Shown here: one piece after another, positions 22,885 through 31,400 of the stretch | Position numbering within the stretch: the first letter of the stretch is position 1 | How the letters are laid out: every line of letters begins with the position of its first letter | Made by a program: the position numbers and the translations under genes | Source: Bacteroides sp. | Lineage (GTDB): Bacteria; Bacteroidota; Bacteroidia; Bacteroidales; Bacteroidaceae | Direction: 5' to 3' | NCBI GenBank assembly: GCA_019416685.1 | Contig: DXWV01000079.1 | Span: forward strand, 1-33,314 | Length of the DNA: 33,314 bases | Notes under the pieces: generated by a model | The model's database searches: none | What the model saw: only the letters and a program-made list of their open reading frames with translations | Told to the model about the DNA's origin: nothing

Positions 22885-24729
22885 ATGTGTGGAATTGTAG
22901 GCTACATTGGTAAAAAAGAAGCCTACCCCATCCTTGTCAAAGGGCTGAAACGACTGGAGTATCGAGGATACGACAGCGCCGGGGTAGCACTAATCAGTAA
23001 CAACCAACAGTTGAATGTGTATAAGACGAAAGGAAAAGTCTCCGAACTGGAAAATTTTGTCACACAGAAAGATATTTCCGGTAACATTGGTATTGCACAT
23101 ACACGTTGGGCTACTCACGGAGAACCTTGTTCAGTTAATGCCCATCCTCATTATTCCTCTTCCGAAACTCTTGCTCTCATCCACAACGGTATCATCGAAA
23201 ACTACGCCGTTCTCAAAGAAAAACTCCAGGCCAAAGGCTATACATTCAAAAGCAGTACTGATACCGAGGTACTCGTACAATTAATAGAATATATGAAAGT
23301 GACTAATAACCTCGATTTGCTGACAGCCGTACAGCTGGCATTGCGTGAGGTGATTGGTGCGTATGCTATTGCTGTATTGGAGAAGGATCATCCCGATGAA
23401 ATTATTGCAGCGCGTAAGAGCAGTCCGTTGGTGGTGGGCATTGGTGAAGATGAGTTTTTCCTGGCTTCGGATGCTACTCCTATTGTAGAATATACTGATA
23501 AGGTAGTCTATTTGGAAGATGAAGAGATAGCAGTGATACATCGGGACAGGGAGCTGAAAGTGGTGAATCTGAATAATGTAGAAATGACTCCTGAAGTGAC
23601 AAAGGTAGAGTTAAACTTAGGGCAACTGGAAAAGGGTGGTTATCCGCATTTTATGCTGAAAGAGATATTCGAACAACCCGATTGCATCTATGATTGTATG
23701 CGTGGGCGTATCAATGTAGAGAGTAACAATGTTGTGCTTTCGGCCGTCATTGATTATAAGGAGAGGCTTCTGAAAGCAAAGCGTTTTGTCATTGTAGCCT
23801 GCGGAACCTCCTGGCATGCCGGGTTGATAGGCAAACACTTAATTGAAAGTCTATGCCGCATTCCGGTAGAGGTGGAATATGCATCCGAATTCCGTTACCG
23901 TGACCCGGTAATTGACGAAAGTGATGTTGTGATTGCTATCTCTCAGAGTGGTGAGACTGCCGATACACTGGCTGCCGTAGAGTTGGCAAAGAGTCGCGGT
24001 GCATTTATCTATGGCATTTGTAATGCTATCGGTTCGTCCATACCGCGTGCTACACACACTGGTTCTTATATCCATGTAGGCCCCGAAATAGGTGTGGCAT
24101 CTACCAAGGCTTTCACCGGACAAGTTACGGTGCTCACTATGCTTGCCCTGACATTGGCACGGGAAAAGCAAACCATTGATGAGGCTCGTTTCTTGAGTGT
24201 AGTACACGAATTGAGCTGTATCCCTGAAAAAATGAAAAAAGTTTTGAAACTGAATGATAAAATCGCAGAATTATCTAAAATATTCACGTATGCGCATAAT
24301 TTTATCTATCTTGGTCGCGGGTATTCATATCCGGTAGCTCTGGAGGGAGCTTTGAAACTGAAAGAAATCTCGTATATTCATGCAGAAGGTTATCCGGCAG
24401 CAGAGATGAAGCATGGGCCTATTGCTTTGGTTGATGCCGAAATGCCTGTGGTAGTTATTGCTACTCAGAATGGAATGTATGAAAAAGTTCTCAGCAATAT
24501 ACAAGAGATAAAGGCCCGTAAGGGAAAAGTAATAGCTGTTGTCACCGAAGGAGACGCAGTGATAAGCAAAGTAGCTGATTATTGTATCGAACTTCCCGAA
24601 ACACTGGAATGTCTTGATCCGCTTATTACCACAATGCCTTTACAATTGCTCGCTTATCATGTGGCAGTATGCAAAGGGATGGATGTGGATCAGCCAAGGA
24701 ATCTGGCGAAGTCGGTAACGGTAGAATAA
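22885..24729 (+). CDS. glmS: Glutamine-fructose-6-phosphate aminotransferase (isomerising)
   Basis: The 614-residue protein has the normal GlmS length. The N-terminal class II glutaminase domain has C2 (MCGIVGYIG), the LEYRGYDSAG motif (residues 24-33), HTRWATHG and LIHNGIIENY. Two SIS isomerase domains follow, with ACGTSWHAG near residue 308, SQSGETADTL, and EGALKLKEISYIHAEGYPAAEMKHGP. It makes glucosamine 6-phosphate from fructose 6-phosphate and glutamine, the entry to amino sugars for peptidoglycan and LPS. It ends in LAKSVTVE, the family C-terminus. It is the first gene of the rightward arm, with a -7 motif 28 bases upstream. No glmS ribozyme-like leader fits the short 5' UTR. Confidence 0.96.
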   Translation: MCGIVGYIGKKEAYPILVKGLKRLEYRGYDSAGVALISNNQQLNVYKTKGKVSELENFVTQKDISGNIGIAHTRWATHGEPCSVNAHPHYSSSETLALIHNGIIENYAVLKEKLQAKGYTFKSSTDTEVLVQLIEYMKVTNNLDLLTAVQLALREVIGAYAIAVLEKDHPDEIIAARKSSPLVVGIGEDEFFLASDATPIVEYTDKVVYLEDEEIAVIHRDRELKVVNLNNVEMTPEVTKVELNLGQLEKGGYPHFMLKEIFEQPDCIYDCMRGRINVESNNVVLSAVIDYKERLLKAKRFVIVACGTSWHAGLIGKHLIESLCRIPVEVEYASEFRYRDPVIDESDVVIAISQSGETADTLAAVELAKSRGAFIYGICNAIGSSIPRATHTGSYIHVGPEIGVASTKAFTGQVTVLTMLALTLAREKQTIDEARFLSVVHELSCIPEKMKKVLKLNDKIAELSKIFTYAHNFIYLGRGYSYPVALEGALKLKEISYIHAEGYPAAEMKHGPIALVDAEMPVVVIATQNGMYEKVLSNIQEIKARKGKVIAVVTEGDAVISKVADYCIELPETLECLDPLITTMPLQLLAYHVAVCKGMDVDQPRNLAKSVTVE

Positions 24730-24730
24730 A

Positions 24731-24876
24731 GGGATTTACGATTAGACGATTGACAATTTACGATTGGGATTACTTCCCATTTATAGATTAAGGTAACTTC
24801 AATTGTAAATAGTAAATCGTCTAATTGTAAACTCCTTCAATCGTCTAATCGTAATTTAAAATAGATTGTCAAATAG
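24731..24876 (-). repeat. Intergenic palindromic repeat family B, copy 2
   Basis: Starts about 2 bases after the glmS TAA with GGATTTACGATTAGACG words and ends with inverse TCGTCTAATCGTAA words. The core GGGATTACTTCCCATTTAT ... GGTAACTTCAATTG is the reverse complement of the core of copy 3, so the two copies are in opposite orientation. It fills the gap to the purF-like gene, leaving about 12 bases before the GTG start. Confidence 0.82.
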
Positions 24877-24888
24877 TAAATAAGTAAG

Positions 24889-26772
24889 GTGGAACAATTA
24901 AAGCATGAATGTGGCGTTGCCATGATACGCCTGCTCAAACCGTTGGAATATTACGAGAAGAAGTACGGAACGTGGATGTATGGATTGAATAAGCTCTATC
25001 TCCTGATGGAGAAACAGCACAATCGCGGACAGGAAGGCGCCGGACTGGCTTGTGTGAAACTGGCAGCCAATCCGGGAGAAGAATATATGTTCCGTGAGCG
25101 TGCATTAGGATCGAGTGCCATTACTGAGATTTTTGAGACCGTACAAGGCAATTTTAAAGATCTGACTCCTGAACAGTTGCATGATGCTGATTTTGCCAAA
25201 CGTACTTTGCCCTTTGCCGGTGAAGTATATATGGGACATCTGCGATACTCTACTACCGGGAAATCCGGTATTTCCTATGTTCATCCGTTTCTGAGAAGGA
25301 ACAACTGGCGTGCCAAGAACCTGGCCCTTTGCGGTAATTTCAATATGACGAATGTGGATGAGATTTTTACCCGCATTACAGCTATCGGACAGCATCCGCG
25401 CAAATATGCCGATACTTATATTATGCTCGAACAAGTAGGGCATCGTCTCGACCGGGAAGTAGAACGCCTCTTTAATCTTGCAGAAGCAGAAGGGCAGACG
25501 GGTATGGGTATCACCCGGTTTATTGAAGAACATATCGACCTTGCCAATGTGCTGCGTTCTTCCAGTAAGGAGTGGGATGGGGGATATGTTATCTGTGGAC
25601 TGACCGGAAGTGGTGAGTCCTTCGCTATTCGTGATCCGTGGGGGATCCGTCCTGCTTTCTGGTATCAGGATGATGAAATAGCCGTACTGGCATCTGAACG
25701 TCCTGTGATTCAGACAGCACTCAATGTGCCTGTTGAGGAAATTAAAGAATTGCAACCGGGACAAGCACTCTTTATCAACAAGGCGGGGCAGATTCGTACT
25801 ACTCAGATTAATAAACCCCGTGTGAAGAGAGCCTGTTCTTTTGAGCGTATTTATTTTTCTCGTGGTAGCGATGCAGACATTTATAAAGAGCGTAAGTTGT
25901 TGGGAGAGAAACTGATTCCCCGTATCTTGAAAGCGATAAACTCTGACCTTGATCATACGGTGTTCTCTTTTATTCCGAACACAGCCGAAGTAGCTTTCTA
26001 CGGAATGCTTGAGGGATTGGACAATTATCTGAATGAAGAGAAAGTGCAGCAGATAGCTGCTTTGGGACACAATCCTAATATGGAAGAGCTTGAACGTATC
26101 CTTTCGCGGCGCATTCGTAGTGAAAAAGTGGCTATCAAGGATATCAAGTTGCGTACTTTTATTGCCGAGGGCAATAGCCGTAACGACCTGGCTGCGCATG
26201 TATATGATATCACTTACGGCAGCCTCCGTGCCGGTATTGACAATCTGGTGATTATTGATGACAGTATTGTGCGCGGTACAACACTCCGGCAGAGCATTAT
26301 CGGTATTCTCGATCGTCTGAATCCGAAGAAGATTGTTATTGTAAGCTCTTCTCCACAAGTGCGTTATCCCGATTATTACGGCATTGACATGGCAAAGATG
26401 AGTGAGTTTATAGCCTTTAAAGCAGCTGTAGAACTCCTGAAAGAGCGTGATATGAAAGATGTGATTGCTGCTGCCTATCGTAAGTCGAAAGATCAGGTTG
26501 GCCTACCTAAAGAGCAGTTAGTGAATTACGTAAAGGACATCTATGCCCCATTCACCGATGAGGAGATTTCTGCCAAAATGGTGGAATTGCTCACTCCGAA
26601 AGGCACGAAGGCCAAAGTAGAGATTGTGTATCAACCACTCAGTGGCTTACATGAGGCTTGTCCTCATCACACGGGTGACTGGTATTTCAGTGGCAACTAT
26701 CCTACGCCGGGTGGTGTGAAGCTGCTCAATGAAGCGTTTATAAATTATATAGAACAAGTATACCAATTTTGA
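24889..26772 (+). CDS. Divergent amidophosphoribosyltransferase-like protein (PurF-like)
   Basis: The 627-residue protein is longer than PurF (about 475-505). It starts at GTG; no upstream in-frame ATG is available. A class II glutaminase domain has nucleophile C8 (KHECGVAMI), HNRGQEGAGLA (residues 43-53) and GHLRYSTTGKSG near residue 115. The phosphoribosyltransferase domain keeps the PRPP loop VIIDDSIVRGTT (454-465). PurF makes phosphoribosylamine from PRPP and glutamine, the first purine step. Differences are notable. The usual HNG oxyanion-hole segment reads C148-G-N-F151, there is an insertion around residues 375-420, and there is a long C-terminal extension (from about residue 505). It could be the working PurF of this lineage or a paralogue. 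It lies between glmS and carA. Confidence 0.75.
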   Translation: MEQLKHECGVAMIRLLKPLEYYEKKYGTWMYGLNKLYLLMEKQHNRGQEGAGLACVKLAANPGEEYMFRERALGSSAITEIFETVQGNFKDLTPEQLHDADFAKRTLPFAGEVYMGHLRYSTTGKSGISYVHPFLRRNNWRAKNLALCGNFNMTNVDEIFTRITAIGQHPRKYADTYIMLEQVGHRLDREVERLFNLAEAEGQTGMGITRFIEEHIDLANVLRSSSKEWDGGYVICGLTGSGESFAIRDPWGIRPAFWYQDDEIAVLASERPVIQTALNVPVEEIKELQPGQALFINKAGQIRTTQINKPRVKRACSFERIYFSRGSDADIYKERKLLGEKLIPRILKAINSDLDHTVFSFIPNTAEVAFYGMLEGLDNYLNEEKVQQIAALGHNPNMEELERILSRRIRSEKVAIKDIKLRTFIAEGNSRNDLAAHVYDITYGSLRAGIDNLVIIDDSIVRGTTLRQSIIGILDRLNPKKIVIVSSSPQVRYPDYYGIDMAKMSEFIAFKAAVELLKERDMKDVIAAAYRKSKDQVGLPKEQLVNYVKDIYAPFTDEEISAKMVELLTPKGTKAKVEIVYQPLSGLHEACPHHTGDWYFSGNYPTPGGVKLLNEAFINYIEQVYQF

Positions 26773-26886
26773 GATTTACGATTTTATGATTTACAATTTA
26801 CGATTGAAGTTACTTTATTGGCAAATGGGAGTCATCCCAATCGTAAATTGTAAATCGTCTAATCGTCAATCCTTTCAATTGTCAAC
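26773..26886 (+). repeat. Intergenic palindromic repeat family B, copy 3
   Basis: Begins at the base after the purF-like TGA with GATTTACGATT words. The core is GAAGTTACTTTATTGGCAAA then TGGGAGTCATCCC, followed by inverse CAATCGTAAATTGTAAATCG words to about 26886. It is in the opposite orientation to copy 2. It is the main content of the 177-bp gap before carA. Confidence 0.82.
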
Positions 26887-26911
26887 GTTCCTCTGTGTAA
26901 AAGATCAGATA

Positions 26912-26925
26912 ATGGTCATGACCAT
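26912..26925. promoter_or_regulatory. 14-bp perfect palindrome in the carA leader
   Basis: ATGGTCATGACCAT is perfectly self-complementary and ends 24 bases before the carA ATG, outside the family B repeat. It could be an operator or an RNA stem at the ribosome entry region. It does not match the ArgR box or a PyrR-type leader known to me. Confidence 0.35.
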
Positions 26926-26949
26926 AGGAAATAAATAGTAAATAGATAG

Positions 26950-28092
26950 ATGCGAAATGTAACTTTAATCCTTGACGACGGGAGCCGTTTCCATGGCAAG
27001 TCGTTTGGCTACGAGAAGCCGGTGGCAGGTGAAGTGGTGTTCAATACCGCCATGACAGGCTATCCGGAGAGTCTGACCGATCCTTCATATGCCGGGCAGT
27101 TGATGACGCTGACGTACCCATTGGTGGGTAACTATGGTGTGCCCCCTTTCACTTTTGAAACTAATGGATTAGCTACTTTTATGGAAAGTGAGAGAATTCA
27201 TGCCGAAGCGATCATTGTGAGTGACTATTCAGAAGAATACAGTCACTGGAATGCAGTGGAAAGCCTTGCCGACTGGCTGAAGCGTGAACAAGTGCCCGGT
27301 ATTACAGGCATTGATACCCGTGAACTGACCAAAGTGTTGCGTGAACATGGGGTGATGATGGGTAAGATTGTATTTGATGATGAGCTGGATAATACCCCTG
27401 AAGCAGTTTATGACGGAATCAATTATGTAGATAAAGTAAGCTGTAAAGAAGTGATTGTTTATGCAAACGGTAAAAGTTATCATTTCAATACAGATACTTC
27501 TATCGCGCAACTCAACTCTGAACTTTCCACACTCAACTCTCCACTAAAAAAAGTTATTCTTGTAGATTGCGGAGTGAAAACGAATATCATCCGTTGTCTG
27601 CTCAAACGTGGTGTTGAAGTTATTCGTGTTCCCTGGGATTATGATTTTAACGGATTACAGTTTGATGGTCTGTTTATATCCAATGGCCCTGGTGATCCTG
27701 ATACCTGTGATGCTGCCGTACAGAATATCCGTAAAGCAATGCAGAACCCAAAACTTCCTATTTTTGGAATCTGTATGGGAAATCAGTTACTGTCAAAAGC
27801 CGGTGGTGCTAAGATATACAAGCTCAAATATGGCCATCGTAGCCATAATCAGCCGGTGCGTATGGTGGGCACGGAGCGTTGTTTCATTACCAGCCAGAAT
27901 CATGGTTATGCCGTTGATAACAATACATTGGGTACTGACTGGGAACCGCTCTTTATTAATATGAATGATGGTTCTAATGAAGGTATTCGTCACAAAACAA
28001 ATCCCTGGTTTTCGGCACAGTTCCATCCCGAAGCCGCCAGTGGCCCAACGGATACTGAATTTTTGTTTGACGAATTCGTAAAGCTATTGTAA
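26950..28092 (+). CDS. carA: Carbamoyl-phosphate synthase small (glutaminase) subunit
   Basis: The 380-residue protein hydrolyses glutamine and passes ammonia to CarB for carbamoyl phosphate (arginine and pyrimidines). The N-terminal domain is typical (LILDDGSRFHGKSFGYEKPVAGEVVFNT pattern). The class I glutaminase domain has nucleophile Cys in FGICMGNQLL near residue 276, and the His-Glu pair in QFHPEAASGP near residue 357. The position after the nucleophile reads GNQ where GHQ is common. Residues 189-200 (NSELSTLNSPLK) between the two domains derive from a short repeat shared with gltB and carB. carB follows after 32 bases. Confidence 0.95.
   Translation: MRNVTLILDDGSRFHGKSFGYEKPVAGEVVFNTAMTGYPESLTDPSYAGQLMTLTYPLVGNYGVPPFTFETNGLATFMESERIHAEAIIVSDYSEEYSHWNAVESLADWLKREQVPGITGIDTRELTKVLREHGVMMGKIVFDDELDNTPEAVYDGINYVDKVSCKEVIVYANGKSYHFNTDTSIAQLNSELSTLNSPLKKVILVDCGVKTNIIRCLLKRGVEVIRVPWDYDFNGLQFDGLFISNGPGDPDTCDAAVQNIRKAMQNPKLPIFGICMGNQLLSKAGGAKIYKLKYGHRSHNQPVRMVGTERCFITSQNHGYAVDNNTLGTDWEPLFINMNDGSNEGIRHKTNPWFSAQFHPEAASGPTDTEFLFDEFVKLL
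27514..27549 (+). repeat. Coding repeat family D inside carA
   Basis: AACTCTGAACTTTCCACACT then CAACTCTCCACTAAA encodes NSELSTLNSPLK (residues 189-200) at the linker between the N-terminal and glutaminase domains. The words and reading frame match those in gltB and carB. Confidence 0.7.
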
Positions 28093-28124
28093 TCTCTGTG
28101 GTGGAACCAATAAACATGTAATCA

Positions 28125-31100
28125 ATGAAAGAACAAAATATAAAGAAAGTATTGCTCCTCGGCTCCGGTGCTTTGAAAATCGGTGAAGCCGGAGAGTTTG
28201 ACTATTCGGGTTCGCAAGCCCTGAAGGCTCTGAAAGAGGAAGGCATAGAAACCATTCTTATCAACCCCAACATTGCTACGGTGCAGACCAGTGAAGGGGT
28301 AGCCGATCAAATCTACTTCCTCCCTGTAACTCCTTACTTCGTAGAGAAAGTAATTCAGAAAGAAAAACCGGATGGCATCATGCTTGCTTTTGGTGGGCAA
28401 ACTGCGTTGAACTGTGGAGTAGCCCTTTACCGGGAAGGTGTCCTTGAGAAATACAATGTAAAAGTACTCGGTACTCCTGTGCAAGCTATTATCGATACGG
28501 AAGATCGTGAGCTCTTTGTAGAGAAACTGAATCAGATTGATGTAAAAACCATCAAAAGTGAAGCCGTAGAAAATGCAGAAGATGCACGCCGTGCAGCCCG
28601 GGAGTTAGGTTATCCGGTGATTGTTCGTGCCGCTTATGCGCTTGGTGGACTTGGTTCTGGTTTTTGTGATAACGAAGAAGAACTGGATGTGCTTGTTGAG
28701 AAAGCCTTTGCTTTCTCTCCGCAGGTGCTTGTCGAAAAATCACTAAGAGGATGGAAAGAAGTGGAGTACGAGGTAGTACGCGACCGCTTCGACAACTGTA
28801 TCACCGTTTGTAATATGGAGAACTTCGATCCGCTGGGCATTCATACCGGAGAGTCTATTGTAATTGCTCCGTCACAAACATTGACCAATAAAGAATACCA
28901 CAAACTGCGTGAACTCGCCATTCGTATCATTCGTCATATTGGCATCGTTGGTGAATGTAACGTGCAGTATGCCTTCGATCCTGAATCGGAAGATTATCGT
29001 GTTATCGAGGTAAATGCCCGTCTTTCGCGTTCATCGGCTTTGGCGTCCAAGGCAACCGGTTATCCGTTGGCTTTTGTTGCTGCCAAATTAGGACTCGGTT
29101 ATGGCCTGTTCGATTTGAAGAACTCCGTCACTAAAACTACCAGCGCTTTCTTTGAACCTGCATTGGACTACGTGGTTTGTAAGATACCCCGTTGGGACTT
29201 AGGAAAATTCCATGGTGTAGACAAAGAGTTGGGTTCTTCTATGAAATCCGTAGGTGAGGTGATGGCTATCGGCCGTACCTTTGAAGAGGCTATCCAGAAA
29301 GGTCTCCGTATGATAGGCCAAGGCATGCACGGCTTTGTAGAAAACAAGGAACTTGTGATAGCCGATATTGATAAAGCCCTGCGTGAGCCTACTGACAAAC
29401 GTATCTTCGTCATTTCCAAAGCTTTCCGTGCCGGATATACGATTGATCAGGTACACGATCTGACTAAGATTGATAAATGGTTCCTTCAGAAGCTTATGAA
29501 CATCATGCATACTTCGGAGGAGCTTAGGCAATTGACAGCGGACAATGGACAATTGACAGTGAAAGATGCTGCTACATTTTTTAACTCTCAACTGTCAAAT
29601 CTCAGCCCCCAACTACTTCGCAAAGCGAAGGTACAGGGGTTCTCTGACTTCCAGATAGCTCGTGGCATCGGTTTTCAGGGTGATATGGAAGATGGTATCC
29701 TTTGTGTACGTAATTATCGGAAGCGTGCAGGCATCCTGCCTGTAGTGAAGCAAATTGATACACTGGCTGCCGAATATCCTGCACAGACCAATTATCTGTA
29801 TCTCACTTACAGTGGCGTGGCCAATGATGTTACTTATCTGGGCGATCATAAATCCATTGTCGTGCTTGGTTCCGGTGCTTATCGCATCGGGTCTTCCGTA
29901 GAGTTTGACTGGTGTGGTGTACAGGCACTGAATACAATTCGTAAAGAGGGTTGGCGTAGCGTTATGATCAACTATAATCCGGAAACGGTATCTACGGACT
30001 ATGACATGTGCGATCGTCTCTACTTTGACGAGTTGACTTTTGAACGCGTGATGGATATTCTTGAACTGGAAAATCCGCATGGGGTCATTGTCTCTACCGG
30101 TGGTCAGATTCCGAATAACCTTGCTTTGCGTCTGGATGCACAGAAAGTCAATATCTTAGGTACTTCTGCCAAGAGTATAGATAATGCCGAAGACCGCGAG
30201 AAGTTCTCTGCCATGCTTGATCGTATTGGGGTAGACCAGCCTCGCTGGCGCGAGCTTACCTCTATGGACGATATTAATGAGTTTGTTGATGAGGTCGGTT
30301 TTCCGGTACTTGTTCGCCCTTCCTATGTGCTTAGTGGTGCAGCCATGAACGTCTGTTCCAACCAGGAAGAGCTGGAACGTTTCCTTAAATTAGCAGCCAA
30401 TGTTTCTAAAAAACATCCGGTAGTGGTAAGCCAGTTTATTGAACACGCCAAAGAGGTAGAAATGGATGCTGTGGCGCAGAATGGCGAGATCATCGCGTAT
30501 GCTATCAGTGAGCATATCGAGTTTGCCGGTGTGCATTCCGGAGATGCTACTATTCAGTTCCCTCCCCAGAAACTGTATGTAGAAACCGTTCGTCGTATCA
30601 AGCGTATCAGCCGTGAGATTGCGAAAGCATTGAATATCTCCGGTCCGTTCAATATCCAGTATCTTGCCCGTGAAAATGATATTAAGGTTATCGAGTGTAA
30701 CCTGCGTGCTTCGCGTAGTTTTCCTTTCGTCAGCAAAGTGCTGAAGATTAACTTTATCGAGCTGGCAACCAAAGTAATGCTCGGCCTGCCTGTAGAAAAG
30801 CCATCGAAGAATCTTTTTGAACTTGATTATGTTGGTATTAAAGCATCACAGTTCTCCTTCAACCGTTTGCAGAAGGCTGATCCTGTGTTGGGCGTAGATA
30901 TGGCTTCTACCGGTGAGGTTGGCTGTATTGGTTCTGATACCTCCTGTGCCATTCTGAAAGCCATGCTTTCTGTTGGTTATCGTATTCCTAAGAAGAACAT
31001 TCTCCTTTCTACCGGTACACCCAAGCAAAAGATAGATATGATGGGGGCGGCCCGTATGCTGGTCAATAAGGGGTATAAACTGTATGCTACCGGTGGAACA

Positions 31101-31397
31101 CACCGAACTCTTGCCGAGAATGGCATTGAGAGCACCCTGGTCTATTGGCCGAGTGAGTCGGACAAGCATCCGCAAGCGCTTGAAATGCTCCATAACAAAG
31201 AGATAGATATGGTAGTTAATATTCCGAAGAACCTCACTGCCGGTGAGCTCGACAACGGATATAAAATACGCCGTGCAGCTATCGATCTGAATGTACCCCT
31301 GATTACCAATGCCCGTTTGGCAAGTGCATTTATCAATGCCTTCTGTACAATGAGTGTTGATGATATTGCTATAAAGAGCTGGGAGGAATACAAGTAA
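28125..31397 (+). CDS. carB: Carbamoyl-phosphate synthase large subunit
   Basis: The 1090-residue protein is slightly longer than E. coli CarB (1073). Two homologous ATP-grasp halves are visible: LLLGSGALKIGEAGEFDYSG at the N-terminus and VVLGSGAYRIGSSVEFDWCG near residue 580. An oligomerisation region lies between them, and a C-terminal MGS-like allosteric domain contains KLYATGGTHRTLAENGI. It forms carbamoyl phosphate from bicarbonate, ammonia from CarA and two ATP. Residues 469-498, in the oligomerisation region, contain a repeat-derived segment (RQLTADNGQLTV ... NSQLSNLSPQLL) that explains most of the extra length. It lies 32 bases after carA and is followed by a strong hairpin. Confidence 0.96.
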   Translation: MKEQNIKKVLLLGSGALKIGEAGEFDYSGSQALKALKEEGIETILINPNIATVQTSEGVADQIYFLPVTPYFVEKVIQKEKPDGIMLAFGGQTALNCGVALYREGVLEKYNVKVLGTPVQAIIDTEDRELFVEKLNQIDVKTIKSEAVENAEDARRAARELGYPVIVRAAYALGGLGSGFCDNEEELDVLVEKAFAFSPQVLVEKSLRGWKEVEYEVVRDRFDNCITVCNMENFDPLGIHTGESIVIAPSQTLTNKEYHKLRELAIRIIRHIGIVGECNVQYAFDPESEDYRVIEVNARLSRSSALASKATGYPLAFVAAKLGLGYGLFDLKNSVTKTTSAFFEPALDYVVCKIPRWDLGKFHGVDKELGSSMKSVGEVMAIGRTFEEAIQKGLRMIGQGMHGFVENKELVIADIDKALREPTDKRIFVISKAFRAGYTIDQVHDLTKIDKWFLQKLMNIMHTSEELRQLTADNGQLTVKDAATFFNSQLSNLSPQLLRKAKVQGFSDFQIARGIGFQGDMEDGILCVRNYRKRAGILPVVKQIDTLAAEYPAQTNYLYLTYSGVANDVTYLGDHKSIVVLGSGAYRIGSSVEFDWCGVQALNTIRKEGWRSVMINYNPETVSTDYDMCDRLYFDELTFERVMDILELENPHGVIVSTGGQIPNNLALRLDAQKVNILGTSAKSIDNAEDREKFSAMLDRIGVDQPRWRELTSMDDINEFVDEVGFPVLVRPSYVLSGAAMNVCSNQEELERFLKLAANVSKKHPVVVSQFIEHAKEVEMDAVAQNGEIIAYAISEHIEFAGVHSGDATIQFPPQKLYVETVRRIKRISREIAKALNISGPFNIQYLARENDIKVIECNLRASRSFPFVSKVLKINFIELATKVMLGLPVEKPSKNLFELDYVGIKASQFSFNRLQKADPVLGVDMASTGEVGCIGSDTSCAILKAMLSVGYRIPKKNILLSTGTPKQKIDMMGAARMLVNKGYKLYATGGTHRTLAENGIESTLVYWPSESDKHPQALEMLHNKEIDMVVNIPKNLTAGELDNGYKIRRAAIDLNVPLITNARLASAFINAFCTMSVDDIAIKSWEEYK
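29529..29618 (+). repeat. Coding repeat family D inside carB, both arms present
   Basis: The left arm CAATTGACAGCGGACAATGG then ACAATTGACAGTG (29529-29561) and the right arm AACTCTCAACTGTCAAATCTC (29583-29603) are inverse words; TTGACAGT (29553-29560) pairs exactly with ACTGTCAA (29591-29598). It is translated as residues 469-498. This is the most complete of three coding copies and shows the inverted-arm design of the intergenic families. Confidence 0.7.
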
Positions 31398-31400
31398 AAT

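Noticed and set aside
25105..26358. 417-codon minus-strand open frame opposite the purF-like gene
   Set aside because: It lies entirely opposite a well-supported gene and its translation resembles no protein family.
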